Below, piece after piece: positions 36,208 through 44,755 of a stretch of DNA of 64,000 bases. Every line of letters begins with the position of its first letter. The first letter of the stretch is position 1. The position numbers were made by a program, and so were the translations under genes. Source of the stretch: Sphingobacterium lumbrici (lineage in GTDB: Bacteria > Bacteroidota > Bacteroidia > Sphingobacteriales > Sphingobacteriaceae); contig NZ_SRZY01000002.1 in assembly GCF_006476045.1 (NCBI RefSeq), positions 18,771 through 82,770 on the forward strand, written 5' to 3'. The notes beneath the pieces are model-generated. The model did no database searches. It was not told the origin of the DNA and saw only the letters and a list, made by a program, of their open reading frames with translations.

Positions 36208-38625
36208 TTAATATATCTTAGGATATTGCTGCGGATTCACTTCGGTCATGATTTGGTAGGCTATCTCTACCACATCATCTACTGAAGGTTTCGTAAAATA
36301 GTCACCATCCGAACCATACGGAGGTCTGTGTGCTTTGGCGGTCAGTGTACGCGGCTGGCTATCCAGATGGAAGTAGCCTTGCTGTATTTCCAATATTTGC
36401 TGTAGGATAAACGCAGATGCTCCACCAGGTACATCTTCGTCGACCACCAAAAGACGATTGGTTTTCTGAAGAGATTGTGCGCAGACCTGTGTTCGATCAA
36501 ATGGTTGTAAGCACTGAATATCCACTATTTCAATAGAAATACCAATTTTTTCTAATTCTGAAGTTGCTTCCTGTACGATACGTAAAGTAGAACCATACGA
36601 GACCACCGTAATATCCGATCCACTACGAATTACTTCTGCTAAGCCCAACGGAACAGTGAATTCGCCGACATTACTAGGCATTTTTTCTTTTAAACGATAC
36701 CCGTTTAGGCATTCGATGACCAAAGCAGGATCATCCGATTTTAAAAGTGTATTATACATTCCCGCAGCTTGGGTCATATTTCGTGGCACACAGATATGTA
36801 AGCCACGTAAGCTTCCCAATAAAAGTGCCATCGGAGAACCTGAGTGCCATATCCCTTCCAGACGATGTCCGCGTGTACGAATAATGAGAGGTGCTTTTTG
36901 CTGACCTTTCGAACGATAACTTAAAGACGCTAAATCGTCACTCAACACCGGCAACGCATACATTAAATAATCCAGATACTGTATTTCGGCAATAGGTTTG
37001 AAGCCACGAAGAGCCAGACCTAGCCCTTTGCCAATAATAGCTGATTCACGAATTCCGGTATCAAAAATGCGTAAATCACCAAATTTCTCTTGCAAACCAG
37101 CAAATCCTTGGTTTACATCTCCTATTTTCCCTACGTCTTCTCCGAATGCGATTAAACGATCATCCTTGGAAAAATTCGCTTCGAAACAGGCATTCAATAC
37201 TTCACGTCCGTCTACGATTTTTGCATCCTCTTCATATTCCGGTTTTGTTCCGGAAATGTTGAAGGCCGAATTTTGGCTTTCTACAAATAGGTTATCATTG
37301 TACCGTTGTCGATTCAGTTCCTGTTGTTTTTTATACCATGCAATCAGTTCGTCCTTTTCGGGAGAACTTGTAAAACGCAATTCACGTAAGACAAGACGAA
37401 CAGTAGAATATATTTCTTTTAGAGAAGGCTCTGTTATCGATTGCAGTGTTTTCAGTGGCAACTCAATAACTTCGTTATCCATTTTCGACAATAAATCGAT
37501 AGCTTCTTCTAAATCCCCTTGAATGGTTTGGCGATAATCTGCCCACGCTTTCTTTTGCTCGTCACGAACAATTTTTTTGGCCTCTGTTTCTATCGCTTCC
37601 AACTCTTCTGACGATGCGATTCCTGCCTCCACCAGCCAGTCACGCATCTTCACGTTGCAATCATATTCCTTTTCCCAATCCAATCTTTCCTGAGATTTAT
37701 AACGTTCATGCGAACCAGAGGAAGAATGACCTAAGGGTTGTGTAAGATCGGTGACATGCACAAAGCACGGTATATGTTGTTCTCGAGCTATTTTAGCGGC
37801 TTTTTCATACGTCTCACAAAGCCCCGGATAATCCCAGCCCCTTACTTTAAAAATTTCAAAACCTTCACCTTTGTGATCGCGTTGAAAACCTCTTAATGCT
37901 TCTGATATATCTGCTTTGGTTGTTTGGATTTCGTTGGGGACAGATATCCCATATCCATCATCCCAAACGGAAATGACAACGGGAATCTGTTTCACTCCAG
38001 CGGCATTTATCGTTTCCCAGAATACACCTTCGGAAGTAGATGCGTTACCTATTGTACAAAAAACGACTTCGTTACCTTGGTTAGAAAAATAGTTTAAATA
38101 AGAAAGATCAACATTTGTTCTATATAATTTAGAGGCTAGTCCTAATCCCATTATACGAGACATCTGCCCACCAGTCGTCGAGATATCAGATACTGAATTT
38201 TTTTGCTGTGTCTGATTCACCCAATTACCCTCATCATCGACCAAACTTTTGGAAAAATGGGCAACCATTTGTCGTCCTCCTGATGAAATATCAGCTTCTA
38301 AGTTCGGATTGGCATAGAGTTGGGAAAAGAAATGATAGATTGAACTAATTCCAGATGCAAAAGCAAATGTCTGGTCACGGTAGTAACCTGAACGCCAGTC
38401 ACCGTTTTGGAAAACTTTAGCCAAAGCTATCTGCGCCAATTCTTTTCCATCGCCAAAGATTCCGAATTTTGCCTTACCTGTAAGTACTTCCTTTCGTCCT
38501 AATAAACTAACATATCTGCTTTGTAAGGCTAATTTATAATCATCTAAAATAATATAGCGAAAATCATCAAAGCTTAATTTTGACGATGACAAATCAGTTG
38601 GCACATTCAAATTCGTTTCTGACAT
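36208..38625 (-). CDS. Fused alpha/beta E1 subunit of a 2-oxoacid dehydrogenase (branched-chain type)
   Basis: 805 residues joining two usually separate subunits. Residues about 1-440 are E1 alpha (thiamine diphosphate site VVFCTIGNASTSEGVFWETIN and VWDDGYGISVP). Residues about 470-800 are E1 beta (REVLNACFEANF, FGEDVGKIGDVNQGFAGL, DTGIRESAIIGKGLGLAL, IVDIQCLQPFD). Such fusions are common in Bacteroidota and are usually annotated as branched-chain 2-oxoacid or pyruvate dehydrogenase E1. It decarboxylates the oxoacid and passes the acyl group to E2. No E2 or E3 gene lies nearby. Single gene on the minus strand, divergent from 38748. Confidence 0.9.
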   Translation of the reverse strand: MSETNLNVPTDLSSSKLSFDDFRYIILDDYKLALQSRYVSLLGRKEVLTGKAKFGIFGDGKELAQIALAKVFQNGDWRSGYYRDQTFAFASGISSIYHFFSQLYANPNLEADISSGGRQMVAHFSKSLVDDEGNWVNQTQQKNSVSDISTTGGQMSRIMGLGLASKLYRTNVDLSYLNYFSNQGNEVVFCTIGNASTSEGVFWETINAAGVKQIPVVISVWDDGYGISVPNEIQTTKADISEALRGFQRDHKGEGFEIFKVRGWDYPGLCETYEKAAKIAREQHIPCFVHVTDLTQPLGHSSSGSHERYKSQERLDWEKEYDCNVKMRDWLVEAGIASSEELEAIETEAKKIVRDEQKKAWADYRQTIQGDLEEAIDLLSKMDNEVIELPLKTLQSITEPSLKEIYSTVRLVLRELRFTSSPEKDELIAWYKKQQELNRQRYNDNLFVESQNSAFNISGTKPEYEEDAKIVDGREVLNACFEANFSKDDRLIAFGEDVGKIGDVNQGFAGLQEKFGDLRIFDTGIRESAIIGKGLGLALRGFKPIAEIQYLDYLMYALPVLSDDLASLSYRSKGQQKAPLIIRTRGHRLEGIWHSGSPMALLLGSLRGLHICVPRNMTQAAGMYNTLLKSDDPALVIECLNGYRLKEKMPSNVGEFTVPLGLAEVIRSGSDITVVSYGSTLRIVQEATSELEKIGISIEIVDIQCLQPFDRTQVCAQSLQKTNRLLVVDEDVPGGASAFILQQILEIQQGYFHLDSQPRTLTAKAHRPPYGSDGDYFTKPSVDDVVEIAYQIMTEVNPQQYPKIY

Positions 38626-38747
38626 TTCTTTTTTGGGTTTCCTACAAAAGTACTAAAATTCCTTTTTACAATATAGTTAATAATTTATTAATATCCTTAA
38701 ATAATAGATCTTAATTACGTACTTTTAAGGCCTATTACATCGTATTT

Positions 38748-39488
38748 ATGAGTGCTAGTATTATATCAACAACTAAAAAAAATGACTCCGCCTGCTTAGG
38801 AGATTTAGAAAAAACCGTAATTCTCAATACGTTAATGTCCGTTCCCTTTTCCGAAAGAGATCAAAAATGGCGTGATGATTTTTTATATTGTTTACCCGAA
38901 GCTAATCTTAAACTAGGAAATCCTGAAGTCGTCATAGCGAGTGATGGGTTTCCATACATTCAATTGGAAACCGTTAATCCGAACGAGAATTTCCATGCAT
39001 ATATTATTAACAAACAATTACCCACCTTACTTTCGCAAGGTTTTGGGTTAGTAATCAATCCACAGCATAATCGGTTAGATTGGATGCTATCTTATGGCGA
39101 TCTTGTCAATTACGAATTGAATGATTCATTCTATACTGATGATAGTATCTTTTCGAATAATAAAGAAAGTATAGCGATTGGTAAAGATGAAAAAATATTA
39201 ACAGGACAACCGGCAGACAGCATTTTGCCAAAATACTTACGTACTCAGTTAAAAGAGTATTTAATTCACATGGGGGTTAAAACACCTAAGATCATGCTCA
39301 TCGCCCGCAATTATGAAGATGAAAATTTGGTATCCCAAGATCTGGTATTTAATATCACACCTGTTCAGTTTAGAAGTGAGAAAGCATATCATGAGATCAT
39401 GTCTGCTATCGCGTGGTTTTTACCAAAACATTATTCTTTTATGGGAGTAGATGAAATGGCTATCGCAAATGGTTTTCAAGCATTATAA
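38748..39488 (+). CDS. Conserved-looking protein of unknown function
   Basis: 246 residues, no signal peptide and no membrane segment. I do not recognise a domain. Composition is ordinary, and codon use looks like its neighbours. Features: an N-terminal helical stretch (LEKTVILNTLMSVPFSERDQ), FPYIQLETVNPNENFHAYI, and a C-terminal FRSEKAYHEIMSAIAWFLPKHYS. It starts 122 bp from the divergent E1 gene and is followed 7 bp later by a DUF1080 gene, so the two probably share a transcript. Confidence 0.8.
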   Translation: MSASIISTTKKNDSACLGDLEKTVILNTLMSVPFSERDQKWRDDFLYCLPEANLKLGNPEVVIASDGFPYIQLETVNPNENFHAYIINKQLPTLLSQGFGLVINPQHNRLDWMLSYGDLVNYELNDSFYTDDSIFSNNKESIAIGKDEKILTGQPADSILPKYLRTQLKEYLIHMGVKTPKIMLIARNYEDENLVSQDLVFNITPVQFRSEKAYHEIMSAIAWFLPKHYSFMGVDEMAIANGFQAL

Positions 39489-39495
39489 ATACAAA

Positions 39496-40305
39496 ATGAA
39501 GATTAAAACAAAAATGCTATGCATCCTTGGACTGGGGCTCTTGGCAAGTTCTTTTACACTATTACATCAAAAGCAGAATGAGGAATGGAAACCCCTGTTT
39601 AATGGAAAGGATCTAGGTGGATGGACGGTAAAGATTTATCCATACGAGGTGGGTGAAAATTATGCCAATACATTCAGAGTAGCGGGTGATGTTATTCAAG
39701 TGAATTACGATGGATACGGAAAATCCTTTGATAATCGATTTGGGCATCTTTATTATAATACTCCTTACTCTCACTATCATTTAAAATTGGAATACCGATT
39801 TATCGGGGATCTATATCCCGGAGCACCGAGCTACACCCTGCGAAATAGTGGTGTAATGTTTCATTCTCAAGATCCGAAAACAATGCCTGCCAACCAAGAT
39901 TGGCCAATATCTGTAGAAATGCAATTTCTTGGCGGGTTGAGTGATGGAAAAGCACGTACTACGGGCAACATGTGCTCCCCCGGCACACATATCTATTACA
40001 AAGGTGAACTGCTAGAAACACACTGTATAAACTCAACTTCAAAAACTTACGATGGAAATCAATGGGTAAAAGCAGAACTTATTGTGCTGGGAGATTCAAT
40101 TATCCACCATATTATAGAGGGTGATACCGTATTGAGTTATTCAAAGCCACATATAGGAGGTCCGGTAGTCAATAATTTTGACCCTCGGATTAAGATAGAT
40201 GGCACGGCACTAAAAAGAGGATTTATTGCGCTGCAAAGTGAGGGGCAGCCTATTGAGTTTAGAAAAATTTTATTAAAAGATCTTTCTAACGGTACGAAAA
40301 ACTAA
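39496..40305 (+). CDS. DUF1080 (3-keto-disaccharide hydrolase-type) exported protein
   Basis: 269 residues from the ATG at 39496. This start is chosen because it opens a good signal peptide (MKIKTKMLCILGLGLLASSF) and begins 7 bp after the previous stop. An upstream in-frame ATG (39451) lies inside that gene. The DUF1080 jelly-roll fold is shown by EWKPLFNGKDLGGWTVK near the mature start, LEYRFIGD, NSGVMFHSQDP, VEMQFLGG, and FIALQSEGQPIEFRKILLKDL at the end. Some relatives cleave 3-keto-glycosides or bind sugars. Substrate unknown. Four bp before a Nudix gene. Confidence 0.87.
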   Translation: MKIKTKMLCILGLGLLASSFTLLHQKQNEEWKPLFNGKDLGGWTVKIYPYEVGENYANTFRVAGDVIQVNYDGYGKSFDNRFGHLYYNTPYSHYHLKLEYRFIGDLYPGAPSYTLRNSGVMFHSQDPKTMPANQDWPISVEMQFLGGLSDGKARTTGNMCSPGTHIYYKGELLETHCINSTSKTYDGNQWVKAELIVLGDSIIHHIIEGDTVLSYSKPHIGGPVVNNFDPRIKIDGTALKRGFIALQSEGQPIEFRKILLKDLSNGTKN

Positions 40306-40309
40306 AAAA

Positions 40310-40759
40310 ATGTTTCTATTTAACGTAAGAGTTTACGGGATACTGATTAATGAGAAACAGCAGGTCCTCATAAGTGATGAGCGCACACAGAATGTTTCTT
40401 TTACTAAATTTCCGGGTGGAGGTCTTGAGTTTGGGGAAGGACTTATAGATGCATTGAAAAGAGAGTACTTGGAAGAATGTAATGTTCATATAGAAGTACT
40501 CAAACATATTTATACTACTGATTTTTTTGAGAAATCGAGTTTCAATGAAAGCCAGATTATTTCCATTTATTATCAGGTAAAACCCTTGGAACCAATTGGG
40601 ATTGAAATTAAAGAAAAAGCGTTTGATTTTGATGCAGACAATGTAATAGATAAAATTGAATCCTTTAGATTTATAGATATTAACGCCTTAGATTTAACAG
40701 ATCTGACTTTCAAAACGGACAAAGCAGCTTGGGAAAAGTTTATTAAAATGAACAGATAA
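40310..40759 (+). CDS. Nudix hydrolase
   Basis: 149 residues. The Nudix box is GGGLEFGEGLIDALKREYLEEC with the catalytic REYLEE intact (the last conserved Gly is replaced by Asn). It hydrolyses a nucleoside diphosphate linked to some other group; the substrate is not predictable. Last gene of a three-gene unit (unknown protein, DUF1080, Nudix). A terminator lies about 190 bp downstream at 40947. Confidence 0.9.
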   Translation: MFLFNVRVYGILINEKQQVLISDERTQNVSFTKFPGGGLEFGEGLIDALKREYLEECNVHIEVLKHIYTTDFFEKSSFNESQIISIYYQVKPLEPIGIEIKEKAFDFDADNVIDKIESFRFIDINALDLTDLTFKTDKAAWEKFIKMNR

Positions 40760-40946
40760 TGTTTTTATGGCTGCTGGTTTCATATCAGACGAGATGAAGG
40801 ATTTTTACTTATTATTTGGTAATCCAAAAAATGCTTTATAATTTTAGTTGTTACCTAATAAACAGATGTTTAAACTAGGGGCAACATTTTTGGATTTGGA
40901 AAACACCTAGTTCTATAGGGTTTTTATTAATAGTTAGTGTGATTTT

Positions 40947-40977
40947 AAGGCGATATTCCCGTATCGCCTTATTTTTA
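40947..40977 (+). terminator. Intrinsic terminator
   Basis: AAGGCGATA (40947-40955) and TATCGCCTT (40962-40970) with a 6-nt loop, followed by ATTTTTAT. It is best oriented for the plus-strand Nudix unit and lies just past the stop of the small minus-strand gene at 40983. The 190 bp before it (40760-40946) show no gene. Confidence 0.85.
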
Positions 40978-40982
40978 TAGCA

Positions 40983-41111
40983 TTACTTAAGGAAATAGGC
41001 CAGGAGCGCAATAATAACACCTACTGCAACAATAAGCCATTTAAACTTATCGCCATTATTTCCTTCATTGCTCTTATATCTATAGTCCCTTTTATACTTG
41101 CTCATATCCAT
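40983..41111 (-). CDS. Small single-span membrane protein (42 aa)
   Basis: ATG at 41111 to TAA at 40983-40985. The protein has a charged, hydrophilic N-terminus (MDMSKYKRDYRYKSNEGNNG) followed by a clean membrane helix (WLIVAVGVIIALLAYFL) and a final Lys. A purine-rich AAGGAAC lies 8-14 bases before the start. It sits 50 bp downstream of rlmH on the same strand. I do not recognise a family. The topology suggests an inner-membrane miniprotein with the N-terminus in the cytoplasm. A second ATG is codon 3. Confidence 0.72.
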   Translation of the reverse strand: MDMSKYKRDYRYKSNEGNNGDKFKWLIVAVGVIIALLAYFLK

Positions 41112-41161
41112 ATCTTGTTCCTTTTTTTGTTTGGATGGTTATATTATAATGATTATTTCCG

Positions 41162-41635
41162 CTATTCATGATGGTAGGGCTCACCTTTCATAATGGAAAA
41201 TCCTCTATATATTTGCTCTATAAAAAACAGTCTAACCATTTGATGTGAAAAAGTCAACTTTGAAAGTGAAAGACTATAATTTGCCCGCTGCTTTACTAGA
41301 TCCGAAAATCCATAAGGCCCACCGATAAGAAATACCAGATGTTGAACGCTAGATACCATTTTTTGTTCCAGAAAGCTAGACAATTCTACCGATCGCAGTT
41401 CCTTTCCAAACTCATCCAATAATATAACAAAGTCTTGTGACGTGATATTTTTTAAAAAAAGTTCTGCTTCTTTTTCCTTTTGTTGTGCTTCGGATATATT
41501 CTTAACATTCTTAATGTCGGGCATGATGACCATTTGAAAAGAAATGTAATGTTTTAATCTTTTTAAATACTTCTCTATCCCTTCCTGAATATACTTATCA
41601 TCTGTCTTTCCAATACACAATAATGTAATTCTCAT
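41162..41635 (-). CDS. rlmH: 23S rRNA (pseudouridine-1915-N3)-methyltransferase RlmH
   Basis: 157 residues, the usual size of this SPOUT-family enzyme. Motifs: MRITLLCIGKTDDKYIQEGIEKY at the start, VILLDEFGKEL, VFLIGGPYGFS (SAM knot loop), and the C-terminal LTFSHQMVRLFFIEQIYRGFSIMKGEPYHH. It methylates a pseudouridine in helix 69 of 23S rRNA on the assembled ribosome. Confidence 0.97.
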   Translation of the reverse strand: MRITLLCIGKTDDKYIQEGIEKYLKRLKHYISFQMVIMPDIKNVKNISEAQQKEKEAELFLKNITSQDFVILLDEFGKELRSVELSSFLEQKMVSSVQHLVFLIGGPYGFSDLVKQRANYSLSLSKLTFSHQMVRLFFIEQIYRGFSIMKGEPYHHE

Positions 41636-41681
41636 CCGTATAATTTGTTTTTAAAAGGTGATGCGGCTCATGTTGATAAAC

Positions 41682-41710
41682 AAAAAACTCTCCACCAGAG
41701 TGAAGAGTTT
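41682..41710 (-). terminator. Terminator of the YceI gene
   Basis: On the minus strand AAACTCTTCAC and GTGGAGAGTTT pair with one mismatch around a 4-nt loop, followed by TTTG. Position is 23 bp past the stop of the YceI gene. Confidence 0.8.
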
Positions 41711-41732
41711 AAGCTATATTATTAAAATGATC

Positions 41733-42362
41733 TTACTTTTTAGCAACAACAGTCACTTTGAAGTTGATTTCTTTAGAAATCAAATCATCTTGCTTACCAG
41801 AATAATTTACCCCCCAATCTTCACGTGCTATATTGAAATCTGAAGTAGTTTTTACAGTAGCATCTGTAACTTCATCAACTTTTGCATCGAATGTGATGTT
41901 TTTAGAAATACCTTTAATCGTTAAGTTACCAGAAATAACGGCATCGTTAGCAGTAGCTCCAGCTTTTACATCAGTAATTACAAACGAAGCCTCAGGATAT
42001 TCAGCTACAGCGAAGAAATCATCCGCTTTCAAGTGACCATCCAGTTTTTCTTTGTATTCGCCATCTAAGTCAGTGCTATTGATAGAAGTCATATCCAACA
42101 CAAAACTGCCGCCTGTGATAGCTCCGTTATCAACATGAATTGAACCAGATTTTACGTTGACCGTACCTGTATGTGCACCGGTAACTTTAGTTCCGGTCCA
42201 TACCAATGTAGATTCCGCAGCGTCCACGGTATATGCTTCACCCACTACTTGATCAACAGTTTCAACCGAATCAGTTGTTTCAGCTTTTTTACCTTCCGGG
42301 TTGCCGACACACGATGCTAATACCATAGCAGCAGCTGCCGAGAATAAAACAATTTTTTTCAT
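41733..42362 (-). CDS. YceI-family lipoprotein
   Basis: 209 residues. The N-terminus MKKIVLFSAAAAMVLASC is a lipoprotein signal (lipobox LASC, Cys at 18), followed by a short acidic linker. The YceI lipocalin-like fold is shown by YTVDAAESTLVWTGTKV, GTVNVKSGSIHVDNGAITGGSF, and FNIAREDWGVNYSGKQDDLI. Family members bind isoprenoid-type lipids in a beta-barrel. Likely anchored in the cell envelope. Transcribed alone, with a terminator after it. Confidence 0.93.
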   Translation of the reverse strand: MKKIVLFSAAAAMVLASCVGNPEGKKAETTDSVETVDQVVGEAYTVDAAESTLVWTGTKVTGAHTGTVNVKSGSIHVDNGAITGGSFVLDMTSINSTDLDGEYKEKLDGHLKADDFFAVAEYPEASFVITDVKAGATANDAVISGNLTIKGISKNITFDAKVDEVTDATVKTTSDFNIAREDWGVNYSGKQDDLISKEINFKVTVVAKK

Positions 42363-42469
42363 TTCAATATTTGGATTATATGTTTAAACTTTTATTTACA
42401 CAAAAATAAAATTCTTATCACACTTATCTCTATCAAATTAATTTATTAACATTTAAAAGACATTTCTCA

Positions 42470-43795
42470 TTAGTGGCCAGAAGGTTGTACATCCACCCTT
42501 GTAATATCAGCACCCAATGCCTTCAAACGTTCTTCAATATCTTGATAACCTCTTTCAATCTGTTCTATATTAAAAATTGTTGATTTCCCCTGAGCTGATA
42601 GTGCAGCGATCAACAAAGAAACGCCTGCACGGATATCAGGGGATGACATAGAAATACCTCTTAGTTTCGTTTGTTTATTCAGACCAATCACCGTTGCTCT
42701 ATGCGGATCACAAAGAATAATCTGCGCCCCCATATCAATCAATTTATCGACAAAAAACAATCTACTTTCAAACATCTTCTGATGAATAAGTACATTTCCT
42801 TTTGCCTGAATAGCTGTTACCAATACGATACTTAACAGGTCGGGTGTAAATCCAGGCCAAGGTGCGTCCGAAATAGTCAGGATAGAGCCATCTATAAACG
42901 TATCAATTTCATAAGAATCTTGGGCCGGTATAAAAATATCATCTCCACGCAGTTCCATTTTGATACCTAGTCTTGAAAATACAGAAGGAATCACACCTAA
43001 CTCGTTATAACAAACATTTTTGATCGTAATTTCCGAACCTGTCATTGCGGCCAATCCGATAAATGATCCGATCTCAATCATATCGGGTAGCATTCTATGC
43101 TCCGTACCTCCCAGTTTATCTACACCGTCTATCGTCAACAAATTAGAACCAATACCCGTTATCTTTGCGCCCATTCTATTGAGCATCTTACAGAGCTGTT
43201 GTAAGTAAGGTTCACAAGCAGCATTGTAAATTGTAGTCGTCCCTTTAGCCAGTACCGCAGCCATGATAATATTTGCAGTCCCTGTTACCGAGGCTTCATC
43301 CAATAAAAGATATGCACCTTTCAACGCTGTAGCATCTACATTGAAAAAATGATTCTCAGCATCATAGATAAACTTTGCGCCTAACTTCTCAAATCCCAAA
43401 AAATGGGTATCCAAACGGCGGCGACCTATTTTGTCTCCTCCCGGTTTAGGAATGGCTGCTTTTCCGAACCTAGCCAATAAAGGCCCAACGATCATAATTG
43501 ATCCACGTAATCCCCCTCCTTTTTGTTTAAAGTCATCAGAAGCAAAATAATCAATATTGATATCTTTTGCTTCAAACTCGTACGTATCCTTATTTAATCG
43601 GTTAACAATTACTCCCAAAGAACCTAAAAGTTCGATAAGCTTGTTGACATCCTTTATGTCCGGAATATTACTTATGGTAATCTTTTCCTCGGTCAGCAAT
43701 ACAGCCGACAATATTTGTAATGCTTCATTTTTGGCTCCCTGAGGAACAATCTCACCCTTTAATGGTTTACCGCCAATAATCTCAAAAGCGTTCAT
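42470..43795 (-). CDS. murA: UDP-N-acetylglucosamine 1-carboxyvinyltransferase, Cys-to-Asp variant
   Basis: 441 residues from the ATG at 43795 (MNAFEIIGGKPLKGEI). A 40-residue upstream extension of the frame is rejected because it runs through a terminator hairpin. It adds enolpyruvate from PEP to UDP-GlcNAc, the first committed peptidoglycan step. Seen: VPQGAKNEALQILSAVL (Lys-Asn pair) and KPGGDKIGRRRLDTHFLGF. In this last motif the catalytic Cys of the usual PGGCxIGxRP is Asp (residue 121, codon GAC at 43435-43433). Cys is the residue alkylated by fosfomycin; natural Asp variants elsewhere are active and resistant. Confidence 0.95.
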   Translation of the reverse strand: MNAFEIIGGKPLKGEIVPQGAKNEALQILSAVLLTEEKITISNIPDIKDVNKLIELLGSLGVIVNRLNKDTYEFEAKDINIDYFASDDFKQKGGGLRGSIMIVGPLLARFGKAAIPKPGGDKIGRRRLDTHFLGFEKLGAKFIYDAENHFFNVDATALKGAYLLLDEASVTGTANIIMAAVLAKGTTTIYNAACEPYLQQLCKMLNRMGAKITGIGSNLLTIDGVDKLGGTEHRMLPDMIEIGSFIGLAAMTGSEITIKNVCYNELGVIPSVFSRLGIKMELRGDDIFIPAQDSYEIDTFIDGSILTISDAPWPGFTPDLLSIVLVTAIQAKGNVLIHQKMFESRLFFVDKLIDMGAQIILCDPHRATVIGLNKQTKLRGISMSSPDIRAGVSLLIAALSAQGKSTIFNIEQIERGYQDIEERLKALGADITRVDVQPSGH

Positions 43796-43827
43796 AGTCT
43801 TATTTAGTAGTATTGAAAAATAATCTT

Positions 43828-43872
43828 TTAAAAACAAAACCTTCATGTCCGTAACACCAACGGCCATGAAGG
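43828..43872 (-). terminator. Terminator between the DUF4290 gene and murA
   Basis: On the minus strand, CCTTCATG and CATGAAGG flank an inner CCGT/ACGG pair with a 7-nt loop (hairpin core 43841-43871), followed by TTTTGTTTTT. It ends transcription coming from the DUF4290 gene before murA begins. Confidence 0.85.
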
Positions 43873-43963
43873 CTCTTGATGACCATTGGAGACAGACCCT
43901 TCCAGAAAAAAACAAGTAACTAAATATACATCTTGTTACTTATTTCAAACAACTTCGTATTCC

Positions 43964-44698
43964 TTACTTTTTATACGTATTACTCTGATAAGGCTTTCTA
44001 TTATTGTTACTGCTGCTGGTACCGCTCATTTTTCGTCTACCATTATTGTTATTATTACTGCTACTTTGTCTTTTGTTATTCTGATTACTTTTCTGGTTAC
44101 TCGACGCAGTAACTTGTGTTTTCCCCCTATTACCCGGAGGAGGGGTACGGAAATCTAATTTAGTAAGAACCGTATCTTGTGGAAGGGTTAATACTCCTTT
44201 TGACAGCTCCTTTAAATCTTCAATGATCTGTAAGTCATTTACTGAATCTTTGTTCCAAGTGATGTAAGCCATTTTCATAAAGTTGGCTACACTCAAGGTC
44301 ATACGCTGTTTTACCTCTTCATTAGTCACGCCTTTCGCTTTCTCAATCATTTGCTCAACAATATGACCATAATGTTTGAAACGTATTCTATTTTGGGGGT
44401 ATGGAATAGGTTGAGGCTTCACATTCATATCCTCTTTTGTAGGGATAGGATAAGGAGAATCTACATCTATTTTAAAATCAGAAATGATATGAAGATGATC
44501 CCAAAGTTTATGTTTAAAATCTGATACATCTCGTAAGTGAGGGTTAAGTACTCCCATCATATCTATAACGACTTGCGCTAATCTATTGCGCTCTTCTTTT
44601 TCGGGTATAGAACAAATATGGTCAACCATATTTTGTACATTCCTTCCATATTCGGCCAAAATTAAATTTGGACGGGTACTGTTATAATCAAAATTCAT
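43964..44698 (-). CDS. DUF4290 domain protein
   Basis: 244 residues. The N-terminal 190 residues match DUF4290 (FDYNSTRPNLILAEYGRNVQNM, FKHKLWDHLHIISDF, NRIRFKHYGHIVEQMIEKA). The last 55 residues are a low-complexity Asn/Ser/Lys/Arg tail (QSSSNNNNNGRRKM). The function is unknown. The gene commonly stands beside murA in Bacteroidota, as here, suggesting a cell-envelope or division link. The basic tail could bind nucleic acid, which is speculation. Confidence 0.88.
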   Translation of the reverse strand: MNFDYNSTRPNLILAEYGRNVQNMVDHICSIPEKEERNRLAQVVIDMMGVLNPHLRDVSDFKHKLWDHLHIISDFKIDVDSPYPIPTKEDMNVKPQPIPYPQNRIRFKHYGHIVEQMIEKAKGVTNEEVKQRMTLSVANFMKMAYITWNKDSVNDLQIIEDLKELSKGVLTLPQDTVLTKLDFRTPPPGNRGKTQVTASSNQKSNQNNKRQSSSNNNNNGRRKMSGTSSSNNNRKPYQSNTYKK

Positions 44699-44755
44699 AT
44701 AGAATGGTTAAACGCTATAATAACGCTATTTATATTATTTTATTTCAAAGTCCTA

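Noticed and set aside
39451..39495. Upstream ATG for the DUF1080 gene
   Set aside because: It overlaps the end of the previous gene and would place 15 residues before a good signal peptide.
40760..40946. Possible small gene between the Nudix gene and the terminator
   Set aside because: No frame with a plausible start and composition; treated as 3' untranslated sequence.
43796..43915. 40-residue N-terminal extension of MurA
   Set aside because: It crosses a strong terminator hairpin (43841-43871), and the protein family starts at MNAFEIIGG.
43886..44158. Plus-strand frame opposite the DUF4290 gene
   Set aside because: It is the complement of the low-complexity Asn/Ser tail of DUF4290 and has no family resemblance.
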